Below are positions 9,025-16,468 of a stretch of DNA of 64,000 nt, piece after piece. Numbering within the stretch: the first letter of the stretch is position 1; each line of letters begins with the position of its first letter. The translations under genes were made by a program, and so were the position numbers. The stretch is from an uncultured Anaerolineae bacterium (lineage in GTDB: Bacteria > Chloroflexota > Anaerolineae > J036 > Brachytrichaceae). The stretch covers positions 1 through 64,000 of the forward strand of contig CALIMH010000007.1 of NCBI GenBank assembly GCA_938028725.1, written 5' to 3'. The notes under the pieces were generated by a model. That model was given only the letters and a program-made list of their open reading frames with translations, did not search any database and was not told where the DNA came from.

Positions 9025-9849
9025 TCACTTAACGACCCCGATGTAGCTCAGCGCTAGCAATGCCGTGCCCGCGAGCACACGATAAGCCGCGAACGGCCGT
9101 AAATCGTGCTGTGCAACATACCGGAGGAAGAGGCGAATCACGAGTAAGGCTACAACAAAGGACATTCCCAACCCCACACTGAATGCCGGCAGCAGCGAGA
9201 TCGGCAATCGGTCAAGCACCCGCACCAGGCTGTAGACCCCTGCTGCTCCCAGTGTGGGTATAGAGAGGTAGAACGAAAATCGCAGCGCTGTGGGACGGTC
9301 AAAGTCGCACAGCAATCCACCTACTAAAGTGGCAGCAGCACGAGAGACGCCCGGGATCAGCGAAAGCACTTGCGCAATTCCAACCCAGAACGCCCGCTGC
9401 AAGTTCACGCCTTCCACTGTGGTAATGCGTCGTCGCTCACATCTGCCGAGCATCCACTGCTCCACTGCCCACATCACCACACCGCCGGCGATCAGCGCCA
9501 ACGCTACGACGATGGGCGAGAACAGGGTCTCTGTGATCCAGTCGTCCAGCAAAAAGCCAACAACAGCGCCTGGTATGAACGCTACAGCTACACCTGCAAG
9601 CAAGCGCCACGCATCAGATTCAGCCCGTGCTCGAAGCAACAAGCAACGCAGGTCTCGCGCAAAATAGGCCACCACTGCCAAAATAGCGCCCAGTTGGATG
9701 AAGATCTCGAAGCTGGCCTTCATCTCCGGTGGCATACCCAGCACGTGACTCGCTACAATAAGGTGGCCAGTGGAGGAGATCGGCAGAAACTCGGTCAGGC
9801 CTTCCACCACCCCCATCACGGCAGATTTGAACAGCAACTCTGCATCCAT
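9025..9849 (-). CDS. uppP: Undecaprenyl-diphosphatase (UppP/BacA)
   Basis: About 274-aa integral membrane phosphatase that recycles undecaprenyl diphosphate to the monophosphate carrier for cell-wall and polysaccharide synthesis. Both family signatures are present: EGLTEFLPISSTGHLIVAS near the N-terminus and PGVSRAAATLVGGLLCDFDR in the second half, plus about 8 hydrophobic helices. ATG 9849 is preferred over an upstream TTG at 9855; TAGTAT on the minus strand (9867-9862) lies 12 nt before it. Single gene, divergent from the YtxH-like gene. Typical length for the family (265-280 aa). Confidence 0.93.
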   Translation of the reverse strand: MDAELLFKSAVMGVVEGLTEFLPISSTGHLIVASHVLGMPPEMKASFEIFIQLGAILAVVAYFARDLRCLLLRARAESDAWRLLAGVAVAFIPGAVVGFLLDDWITETLFSPIVVALALIAGGVVMWAVEQWMLGRCERRRITTVEGVNLQRAFWVGIAQVLSLIPGVSRAAATLVGGLLCDFDRPTALRFSFYLSIPTLGAAGVYSLVRVLDRLPISLLPAFSVGLGMSFVVALLVIRLFLRYVAQHDLRPFAAYRVLAGTALLALSYIGVVK

Positions 9850-9990
9850 ACTCAACCGAGAATACTAGCAGACGCATTGCGTAAAATGTCGGCTAGTTGC
9901 AGGGCATCTCGGAAAGGGACGTTGAAGGCAGCGGAGTCGGCTTTTGCTGACGACGCAGAAAATCGCAGTGCTGATAACATACACGCTGTC

Positions 9991-10215
9991 GTGGGAAGGA
10001 TCACCCGCTTTCTCGAAGGCTTTCTCCTGGGCGCAGTCTCAGGGGCAGCGGCAGCTTTGCTGCTCGCTCCATCTTCCGGTTGGCGCACCCGTCACACACT
10101 TCGTCGCGAGTTTGAGGAAGTAGTTTTGGCAGGCAGGCAAGCTGCCGCACAGCGACGCCGCGAGCTTGAAGCGTATCTGCAAGCACTGCGCGGCGATAAC
10201 GAAGCCCATGCTTGA
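9991..10215 (+). CDS. YtxH-like small membrane-associated protein
   Basis: 74 aa if started at GTG 9991. An N-terminal hydrophobic helix (FLEGFLLGAVSGAAAALLL) followed by APSSG and an Arg/Glu-rich amphipathic helix is the pattern of the YtxH/DUF948-like family. The frame stays open upstream to an ATG at 9886 with no ribosome-binding site; I choose 9991 because TAACAT (9975-9980) lies 10 nt before it, as at other probable leaderless starts here, and because the family begins at this point. Overlaps the next gene by 8 nt. Function of the family is unclear (envelope or stress related). Confidence 0.6.
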   Translation: MGRITRFLEGFLLGAVSGAAAALLLAPSSGWRTRHTLRREFEEVVLAGRQAAAQRRRELEAYLQALRGDNEAHA

Positions 10216-10843
10216 TCGACTCATCGTTTGCGGCTTCGAGATAGATGAGAAGCTGATTCAGCGCAGACCTGTGCGACGTTGTGAGCTGCAACACTGCAGA
10301 GCCGCTTGCTGCCGCGATGGGGTGTGGGTGGATTACGCACAGGCACAGCGCATCCTTGCCCACGCCGACTGGATTCAGCCTCTATTGCCACCAGAGCGAC
10401 GCGATCCAAGTCGATGGTTCGTAGAGCTGCACGATGACGACCCTGCTTTCCCTTCTGGCCGATACACGGGCACAGCAGTGGTTCCAGATCCCGCTCAACC
10501 TGACCAGACTACATGCATCTTTCTTCGGCCGGAGGACCGCCGGTGCGCCATCCAGGCCGCTAGCCTCGCCCATGATCTACCACCCTGGTCGCTCAAGCCT
10601 TACTACTGCTGCCTATATCCACTGGTGGACGAGTACGAGGATGCGGATGGCAATCCCCTCCCCTACCCACGCCTGACGTTAGACGATACCAACCCTCTCT
10701 TCATGCAGGGCGGAAGCTGCTCCTCCCCATGTGCCACGAGCGTGCCGCTCTTCCAAGTGTATGCTGAGGAGGTTGCGCTTGCGCTGGGACCAGAGGGATA
10801 CCGCGAGTTGTGCCGGCGACTTGGTGAGCAGCCAAGAATATGA
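10208..10843 (+). CDS. Cys-rich protein, YkgJ/DUF3109-like metal-binding family
   Basis: 211-aa soluble protein beginning MLDRLIVCGFEID; ATG 10208 overlaps the YtxH stop. Cysteines cluster as CELQHCRAACC near the N-terminus, CIFLRPEDRRC in the middle, PYYCC and GGSCSSPC near the end. This is the distribution seen in the YkgJ / DUF3109 family, proposed to bind zinc or an Fe-S cluster. No catalytic function can be assigned. Tight overlaps with both neighbours (8 nt and 4 nt) indicate one transcript with the YtxH-like and membrane genes. Confidence 0.72.
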   Translation: MLDRLIVCGFEIDEKLIQRRPVRRCELQHCRAACCRDGVWVDYAQAQRILAHADWIQPLLPPERRDPSRWFVELHDDDPAFPSGRYTGTAVVPDPAQPDQTTCIFLRPEDRRCAIQAASLAHDLPPWSLKPYYCCLYPLVDEYEDADGNPLPYPRLTLDDTNPLFMQGGSCSSPCATSVPLFQVYAEEVALALGPEGYRELCRRLGEQPRI

Positions 10844-11427
10844 ACCGGTTGAACATGATGAGCCAAGACGATCAGCGCCACCCGCAGCCACCACTCGGCA
10901 TTCGCGTTGAGCTGCTGCCAAACGGGTTGCGCCTTCAGCAGCGCATGTTCTCGCCATCGGTGTTTGGCTTCAGCGCGTTGTTCATCGTGTTGTTCGTCGG
11001 CGTCACCATCTCTGATTGGGTCAACATCGCATCAGGCACAGTGGAAAGCGCGCAGCGGCTCTTCAGCCCTTGTGTGAGTGCAGCATTGGCTGTGTTGGCT
11101 GTAGTAGGAAGCTTGGGCGTGTATCAATCGCTGCTTGGACAAATCACAATTGAGCTAACGCCTGAAGCACTGCGCATTGAATCACGCCATGTGCCTTTCG
11201 GACCAGGCCGGCGCAGCTTTGTTCCCGACGAGATCGTGCTGCTGTTTTGTCGAGATTCCCGCGCCAGCGGCCTACTCGATCTCTGCGCGCGCGCGAGGGA
11301 TGGCCGCGTGCTGGAGTTACTGCCGGCAGTATCTACACGCGAAGCAGCTCTCTTTTTGCGCAGCCTGCTCGCGCGCCAGCTCAACGTCCGCGAAGATCGC
11401 AGCATCTACAAGCGAGGCGAACTATAA
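10840..11427 (+). CDS. Hypothetical two-helix membrane protein with PH-like tail
   Basis: 195 aa (two later Met codons are alternative starts). Two transmembrane segments (about 43-62 and 76-100) are followed by a C-terminal domain of about 90 residues with alternating strands (ITIELTPEALRIESRHVPFG, then VPDEIVLLFCRDS). This resembles bacterial PH-like membrane-associated domains, but I do not recognise a named family. ATGA overlap with the preceding gene and 6 nt to the Crp/Fnr gene place it in the same operon. Confidence 0.65.
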   Translation: MNRLNMMSQDDQRHPQPPLGIRVELLPNGLRLQQRMFSPSVFGFSALFIVLFVGVTISDWVNIASGTVESAQRLFSPCVSAALAVLAVVGSLGVYQSLLGQITIELTPEALRIESRHVPFGPGRRSFVPDEIVLLFCRDSRASGLLDLCARARDGRVLELLPAVSTREAALFLRSLLARQLNVREDRSIYKRGEL

Positions 11428-11433
11428 CCCAGC

Positions 11434-12111
11434 ATGCTTGCTGAAGCTGACGTAGCCGCCCTGAAAGCGGTGCTGCCCAGCCTAGGTAATGCTCCGAGAG
11501 CTGTGATTGAGGAGCTCCGTGCGCACGCTTTGCGTCGCACGCTGCCAGCGCATGGGCTGATCCTCAGCGAGGGTGATGAGTGCGCCAGCGTGCCCATCCT
11601 CATCAGCGGAGTGATCCGCGTCTTCAAAGCGGGCCCCAGCGGGCGCGAAATCACGTTATATCGCTTTGGCAGCGGCGAGAGCTGCATTCTCACAACAAAC
11701 TGCGCGCTTAGCCAACTGCGCTTTCCGGCCATGGCGCGCGTGGAGGAGACTACGGACGCAGTCCTCATCCCTGCAGCAACCCTGCGCGCCTGGATGGAAC
11801 GCCACGCATTCTGGCGCGAGTACGTGTTTGCGTTGCTGGCACGTCGCTTGGCGCTAGTGATGGCCGTCGTAGACGAGGTTGCTTTTCGGCGAGTGGACGC
11901 CCGGCTAGCCGATTATCTGTTGCGTCACGCTGACAGCGCCAGCGTCGTGCAGGCCACGCACCAAGCCATCGCTGATGAGCTCGGCACCTCGCGCGAAGTG
12001 GTCAGCCGCGTCCTCCAGGACTTCGCGGCCAATGGTTGGGTTGAGACTCGCCGCGGCGCTATTGTGCTGCGCGACCGCACTGCGCTCAGTCATCACAGCG
12101 GGCTTGTGTGA
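11434..12111 (+). CDS. Crp/Fnr-family transcriptional regulator
   Basis: 225 aa. N-terminal cyclic-nucleotide-binding fold (about 25-135; HGLILSEGDECASVPILISGVIRVFK) and a C-terminal winged helix whose recognition helix is DELGTSREVVSRVLQDF (about 179-195), matching the Crp/Fnr pattern with GTSRE-SR. No N-terminal Cys cluster like that of E. coli FNR is seen; Cys residues at CASV and CILTTNC could still sense redox. Its stop codon lies inside a perfect palindrome (12107-12121) that would control the following DUF2892 gene, so that gene is the best candidate target. Confidence 0.88.
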   Translation: MLAEADVAALKAVLPSLGNAPRAVIEELRAHALRRTLPAHGLILSEGDECASVPILISGVIRVFKAGPSGREITLYRFGSGESCILTTNCALSQLRFPAMARVEETTDAVLIPAATLRAWMERHAFWREYVFALLARRLALVMAVVDEVAFRRVDARLADYLLRHADSASVVQATHQAIADELGTSREVVSRVLQDFAANGWVETRRGAIVLRDRTALSHHSGLV

Positions 12112-12121
12112 CAAAGTCACA
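12107..12121. promoter_or_regulatory. Crp/Fnr-type operator before the DUF2892 gene
   Basis: TGTGACAAAGTCACA is a perfect inverted repeat with 6-nt arms, close to the CRP half-site TGTGA. Its centre (12114) is about 41 nt before a start point predicted 7 nt after the TATTCT box at 12143-12148, the class II activator position. It overlaps the stop codon of the Crp/Fnr gene. Confidence 0.65.
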
Positions 12122-12142
12122 GACAAAGCATGCCCTTTTGCG

Positions 12143-12148
12143 TATTCT
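12143..12148 (+). promoter_or_regulatory. -10 box of the DUF2892 gene
   Basis: TATTCT lies 34 nt before the start codon. No -35 hexamer is visible, consistent with a promoter that needs an activator bound at the upstream palindrome. Confidence 0.45.
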
Positions 12149-12182
12149 CGTGTTAGTTCAACTCACACGAGGAGGTTCAAGT

Positions 12183-12383
12183 ATGGTGAAGAACATGGGA
12201 AGTGTGGATCGCGCTGTGCGCATTCTGATTGCACTAGTCTTAGCTGCCTTGATCGTCAGTGGCACGTTGCAAGGCGCATTAGCCATCGTGCTCGGCGTAG
12301 TGGCTGCTGTCTTTGCGCTCACTAGTGTAGCGGGCACCTGCCCACTCTACATCCCATTGCGCATTAATACGCGCGGGCAATAA
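12183..12383 (+). CDS. DUF2892 (YgaP-like) small membrane protein
   Basis: 66 aa. Starts MVKNMGSVDRAVRILIALV, the standard opening of DUF2892 proteins. Two adjacent hydrophobic helices span about 12-53, followed by the conserved TCPLYIPLRINT tail containing the family Cys. GAGGAGG precedes ATG 12183 by 7 nt and decides the start. In YgaP this domain is joined to a rhodanese; here it is free-standing. Regulated by the preceding Crp/Fnr gene on the evidence of the operator. A link to sulfur/sulfide stress is known for some relatives and is only a hypothesis here. Confidence 0.85.
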   Translation: MVKNMGSVDRAVRILIALVLAALIVSGTLQGALAIVLGVVAAVFALTSVAGTCPLYIPLRINTRGQ

Positions 12384-12419
12384 GCCTTTGCCGCTCATCC
12401 TGCCCTTTGCCTCACCACA

Positions 12420-12457
12420 GCCCTGAATCAGGCGCTGCCCATGTCTAGATTCAGGGC
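12420..12457 (+). terminator. Hairpin after the DUF2892 gene
   Basis: GCCCTGAATC (12420-12429) pairs perfectly with GATTCAGGGC (12448-12457). It is followed by AACTCTTCT and by a second, stronger hairpin 15 nt on, so the two form a tandem end to the operon. Confidence 0.5.
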
Positions 12458-12471
12458 AACTCTTCTGGCTT

Positions 12472-12509
12472 GGCACCCTCCGCATCGCGCGATGTGGAGG
12501 GTGCCTTTT
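12472..12509 (+). terminator. Rho-independent terminator
   Basis: GGCACCCTCC (12472-12481) pairs with GGAGGGTGCC (12496-12505), with further CATC/GATG pairing inside, then TTTT. Textbook intrinsic terminator that separates the Crp/DUF2892 unit from the peptidase operon. Confidence 0.85.
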
Positions 12510-12523
12510 GGTTGAGAGAGCAC

Positions 12524-12529
12524 TAGAAT
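12524..12529 (+). promoter_or_regulatory. -10 box, leaderless type, of the M29-like gene
   Basis: TAGAAT ends 6 nt before ATG 12536, directly after the terminator. No Shine-Dalgarno at a workable distance. Confidence 0.45.
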
Positions 12530-12535
12530 CATCGC

Positions 12536-13594
12536 ATGCTCCCCTCAACTCAGCACAAGCGCGACTGGCTGGTCAGGCAAATCTACCGCGGTATCCTCGC
12601 CGATGACAGAGAGTTGATCCTTGTCCAGGACCAAGCCGGTGACGAAGCGCTGCTCCGCGAGCTGGTCGCCGCGCTCCAAATGGTCGGCGCTACGCCAATT
12701 GTGGACTACAACGACCTTCACACTGTATCGCAGGTGCTCACGCTGGCTTCGTTAGATAGCCTCGACCACTTTGACCACCACCGGCAGGATTGGTGGCAGC
12801 GTTGCCAGCGCTCGATCGTGCTCACAGACGAGACACACGACTTGCTGGATACCTCCACAGAAGCATGGAAGCGTTGGAACGCTGCTCGAGAACGGCTACA
12901 GGCCATCGAGCAAAATCGCAAACTCCCCACCCTCGTGGTTGCTGTGCCGACTGAGCGCAAGGCTGCTGAGCTGGGCATTTCTCTTCAAGACCTGCGCGAG
13001 CTGGTGGAAAGCGCACAACGCGCTTCACTGCTCGAGTTGCAACGTGAGACCGAAAAGTTGCTTTTTGCCTGTGAATCTGCCGAGATGCTGACGATTGAGA
13101 CCGGTGCAGGTGCTGTGCTGCAAATCCCCTGCCAGCAGTGCAACTGGATCGCTGATGATGGCTATGTAGATCCTAACGACTTAGCGAAGGGAGCACGAGT
13201 ATCCTATTTGCCTGCTGGTGCACTAGTGGCCACACTGGCAGCAGACACCGCAACGGGCAGCGTGCATCTGCCTTCGCTGGGTGCAACCGTACACGTGGAC
13301 AAAGGCCAGGTTGTGCATCTAGAAGCGACTGAAGAGTCGCGCCGGTCGCTCAACAATGTGTTCGTCGCTGATGGGCAGCCGCTGCTGCTGTCCCACCTCA
13401 CTTTTGGGGCGAATCCCAATCTGCGCCGTAGCACAGGCTGGTGGCTAGTGGACCGCTGCCGCAAGCACGCTGTGACGCTCAGTTTTGGCGACAACCGCCA
13501 CTGGGGAGGCACACACGCAGCACCTCTCAGCTTAGACATGCCACTGGAAAGCGCCTCTGTGCTAGTGGACAATCAGCTCCTCATCCGAGCATGA
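12536..13594 (+). CDS. M29-like (aminopeptidase T / AmpS family) protein
   Basis: 352 aa. The C-terminal half carries the M29 pattern: HLEATEESRRSLNNVF, then GANPNLRRSTGWWLVDR, VTLSFGDNRHWGGTH and a final APLSLDM with VLVDNQLL. The N-terminal half (ILVQDQAGDEALLRELVAALQMVGATP) resembles the non-catalytic domain of thermophilic aminopeptidases. Some expected metal ligands are altered (the usual H-x-H-x-D near the end is not obvious), so activity is uncertain. Its stop overlaps the start of the JAMM protease gene (ATGA), so the two are translated together. Confidence 0.7.
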   Translation: MLPSTQHKRDWLVRQIYRGILADDRELILVQDQAGDEALLRELVAALQMVGATPIVDYNDLHTVSQVLTLASLDSLDHFDHHRQDWWQRCQRSIVLTDETHDLLDTSTEAWKRWNAARERLQAIEQNRKLPTLVVAVPTERKAAELGISLQDLRELVESAQRASLLELQRETEKLLFACESAEMLTIETGAGAVLQIPCQQCNWIADDGYVDPNDLAKGARVSYLPAGALVATLAADTATGSVHLPSLGATVHVDKGQVVHLEATEESRRSLNNVFVADGQPLLLSHLTFGANPNLRRSTGWWLVDRCRKHAVTLSFGDNRHWGGTHAAPLSLDMPLESASVLVDNQLLIRA

Positions 13595-14046
13595 ATACAG
13601 TGAGACCCCGCGCGCTGATCTGCGCTGCGCGAGAGTGGGATAAGCTAGTGGCACACGTCTGCCGAGCGTATCCCGAAGAGGGATGCGGCATCTTACTTGG
13701 CGAAAGCGGCGACACTGATGGATTGGTCTACCTGCGCATGGTCTTACCCACCGCCAACGGGTGGCAAGTGACTGCTGAACGGCACAGGCGATTTGTCATT
13801 CCACCACAATCCATTATCTTTGCCGACCGGCTCGCAGCGCGTGCCGGCTGGGAGATCATCGGTTTTTATCACTCACACCCCGATCAACCGGCCACGCCAT
13901 CTGCGTTCGATGCAGATGCCACCTGGGAGGGCACGTTCACGCTCATCCTTTCTGTGCGCGCGCGGCAACTAGCTGACGCACGGGCATGGTGGAAGTCTCT
14001 TCAACAAGCCGAGTTTCTTCACACACCGATCATGCAATGTGACTAG
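13591..14046 (+). CDS. JAMM/MPN+ metalloprotease (M67 family)
   Basis: 151 aa, a single JAB domain. The complete zinc motif is present: a Glu in YPEEGCGILLG and HSHPDQPATPSAFD (HxH-x7-S-x2-D). Bacterial members remove C-terminal extensions from ubiquitin-like sulfur carriers (ThiS/MoaD/CysO) or cleave pup-like tags. No such carrier is encoded next to it; a MoeB-rhodanese gene lies about 19 kb away. Start at ATG 13591 by overlap with the upstream peptidase stop. The stop codon abuts the stop of the convergent phosphorylase gene with no bases between. Confidence 0.85.
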   Translation: MNTVRPRALICAAREWDKLVAHVCRAYPEEGCGILLGESGDTDGLVYLRMVLPTANGWQVTAERHRRFVIPPQSIIFADRLAARAGWEIIGFYHSHPDQPATPSAFDADATWEGTFTLILSVRARQLADARAWWKSLQQAEFLHTPIMQCD

Positions 14047-16233
14047 TCACCCATGGTTGGCGTCAAGTGACAAGGCAGCGCTCGCATTGCACGCCAACGG
14101 CAGATACATCTCAGTGATGTATTCACGCAACATGCGACGAGTGCTGAACTGCGGCGCGATGGTGCGAATAGATTCACGAACCCACTTCAGCCATTCGCGG
14201 GGAATACCCTCCTCGTCCATGTCATAATACATGGGCACGATCACATTCTCAAGCAGTTCAAAGAGCGACAGGGCGTCGGCGCGGTCCTGTTCATCCTCAT
14301 CAGCATAAGTTTGTTCGCTGCCGATCGCCCAGCCATTGCGGCCGTTCCAACCTTCGCACCACCAACCGTCGAGCACGCTCAGGTTGATCGCGCCGTTCAG
14401 CGCAGCCTTCATGCCGCTCGTGCCGCTGGCCTCGTAGGGCCGGCGAGGGGTGTTCAGCCACACGTCTACGCCCTGCACAAGATGGCGAGCTACATTGATG
14501 TCGTAGTCCTCGATGAACACCAGTCGGCCTGCAGCATCTGCATTTTTGATCACCTGATAAAGCTGCTGGATCAGCCGCTTACCCGGCTCATCACTAGGAT
14601 GGGCCTTGCCCGCAAACACGATTTGCACTGGCTGATACGGATTGTTGACAAGGCGCATGAGCCGATCTACGTGTTGCAACAGGAGGGTGGCGCGCTTGTA
14701 GGTGGCGAATCGCCGCGCAAAGCCGATGATCAGCGCGTTCGGGTCTATCATCACTCCGCTAGCGATAGTTTGAACGGGATGCTGGGTGTGGGTGACCCAT
14801 TTCGCGCGGGCACGCTCGCGCATGAATGAGGCCAGCTTGCGCTTCAGGTGCTTGCGCACTGACCACAGCGCTTCATCCGGTATCTCATCCAGCATCGTCC
14901 AAGTTTCTGGGTCATCCAGCCGGTTTATCCAGCCCACGCCCAAGTAGCGATCAAACAGCTTGCGCATGCGTCGCGCCAGCCACGTTTGGGTGTGGATGCC
15001 ATTGGTGATGTGCGAGATTGGCGCGTCACCGTTGGGATACATCCACTGCCACATGGCACGCGCAACTTCACCATGCAGACGGCTGACGCCATTGGCCTTG
15101 GCGCTCACGCGCAACGCGAAGGGCGTCATGCCAAAGTCACCACGATCATCGCCAAGCGCCATGAACTCCTCGCGCGAGATGCCGAGCACATTCCATATCC
15201 CGCGCAAGTGGCGATCCACATGCCATTGGGGGAAGCGGTCGTTGCCTGCTGGCACAGGCGTGTGAGTTGTGAAGAGGGTGTTGCTGCGCACTGCCTCCAA
15301 GGCTCGCGCGAACTCCCATCCCTGCTGCACCAGCTCACGGACGCGCTCCAAGGCAGTGAACGCCGGATGGCCCTCGTTCAAGTGCCAGACTGATGGCTGA
15401 ATGCCGAGCGCTCGCAGCAGCCGCACGCTGCCGATACCAAGCACCAATTCCTGGTTGATGCGCGTGTCAGGGTCTGGGCTATACAGGCGCTGGGTGAGCA
15501 CGCGATCCTCAGGACGGTTCTCATGCAAACCAGTGTCAATAAGGTAGAGTGGCACACAACCGATTTGCGCCTTCCAGACCCTAAAGTGCACCACACGCCC
15601 TACCATTTCGAGCTGAATGACCAACGGATTGCCACTTGCATCCAGAACCTGCGTGATCGGCAGGTTGTCAAAGTCCAGAGGTTCGTAGAGCGCCTCTTGC
15701 CAGCCATCTTCTGTGATGCGCTGCCGAAAGTAGCCTTGCAAATAGAGGAAGCCTACACCGACCATCGGCAGCCCCATGTCGCTGGCCTCCTTCAAGTGGT
15801 CGGCGGCCAAGACGCCCAGCCCGCCGGCATACATGGGCAAGACTTCATGCAGGCCAAACTCAAAGGACAAGTAGGCAACGGGGCCATTGCGCCAACTTTC
15901 ACCGAAGTATTGCTCATAAAGCGTTACCAGCTCGCCGCGTTCTGCTTGGACCTCGCCGGAGGCCATGTACCTGTCGAAGTCTTCTAGGGTACGGTCGTAA
16001 AGGCTGAGCACGCGCGAGTCGTGCACAGCGCTATTGAGCACGCGGCGTGGGACTTGTCGCAGCAGGCGCACCGGGTTGTGATTGGTTTGCTCCCACAGCA
16101 CCGGCTCGATGCGTTGGAACAGTCGTTGGGCTTCGGGATGCCACGTCCACCACAGGTTGTAGGCGATCTCGCCTAGCCGCTCCAAGCGTTTGGGCAGCAA
16201 ACTACACAAAGACTCAACAGCTGGATCTGTCAT
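14047..16233 (-). CDS. glgP: Alpha-glucan (glycogen) phosphorylase, short type
   Basis: 728-aa GT35 enzyme that releases glucose 1-phosphate from glycogen or maltodextrin. The N-terminal about 110 residues are the DUF3417 domain of the archaeal/bacterial short form (RLGEIAYNLWWTWHPEAQRLF). The PLP-lysine region is EASGTSGMKAALNGA near residue 610, followed by LDGWWCEGWNGRNGWAIG. AAGGAGT lies 8 nt before ATG 16233. Monocistronic by context, flanked by a convergent protease gene and a divergent cyclase gene. Full length for this subfamily. Confidence 0.95.
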   Translation of the reverse strand: MTDPAVESLCSLLPKRLERLGEIAYNLWWTWHPEAQRLFQRIEPVLWEQTNHNPVRLLRQVPRRVLNSAVHDSRVLSLYDRTLEDFDRYMASGEVQAERGELVTLYEQYFGESWRNGPVAYLSFEFGLHEVLPMYAGGLGVLAADHLKEASDMGLPMVGVGFLYLQGYFRQRITEDGWQEALYEPLDFDNLPITQVLDASGNPLVIQLEMVGRVVHFRVWKAQIGCVPLYLIDTGLHENRPEDRVLTQRLYSPDPDTRINQELVLGIGSVRLLRALGIQPSVWHLNEGHPAFTALERVRELVQQGWEFARALEAVRSNTLFTTHTPVPAGNDRFPQWHVDRHLRGIWNVLGISREEFMALGDDRGDFGMTPFALRVSAKANGVSRLHGEVARAMWQWMYPNGDAPISHITNGIHTQTWLARRMRKLFDRYLGVGWINRLDDPETWTMLDEIPDEALWSVRKHLKRKLASFMRERARAKWVTHTQHPVQTIASGVMIDPNALIIGFARRFATYKRATLLLQHVDRLMRLVNNPYQPVQIVFAGKAHPSDEPGKRLIQQLYQVIKNADAAGRLVFIEDYDINVARHLVQGVDVWLNTPRRPYEASGTSGMKAALNGAINLSVLDGWWCEGWNGRNGWAIGSEQTYADEDEQDRADALSLFELLENVIVPMYYDMDEEGIPREWLKWVRESIRTIAPQFSTRRMLREYITEMYLPLACNASAALSLDANHG

Positions 16234-16419
16234 GTGTGCGGTACTCCTTGTGTGTGCACAGGAAGGTCAGGTTGGTAGCGAAGTAAGTAGAAGCTCAAAG
16301 GTCGCTCCGCACATTCGTCTGTAAACCAGTCAACACCAGAAGGATTATAAGGCCGACGATGCGAATGTGCTCATCCGTAACAGGTCCTTGCCTCAGCGCA
16401 GCGCGAGATTCTCGGAATC

Positions 16420-16431
16420 GCGTGATATAGT
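16420..16431 (+). promoter_or_regulatory. Candidate promoter of the cyclase-family gene
   Basis: GCGTGATATAGT, with TATAGT as -10, about 37 nt before the start. Identical 12-mer to the one before the bc operon (8976-8965, minus strand). A short imperfect hairpin (CGCGAGATTC / GAATCGCG) lies just upstream. Confidence 0.4.
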
Positions 16432-16468
16432 AACGGCCTAGCTACCTTAACACCGGAGGTGTCATCCT

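Noticed and set aside
9370-9990. Long frame running upstream into the YtxH-like gene
   Set aside because: The part before 9856 is antisense to uppP and the remainder has no family similarity; the YtxH match begins only after 9991.
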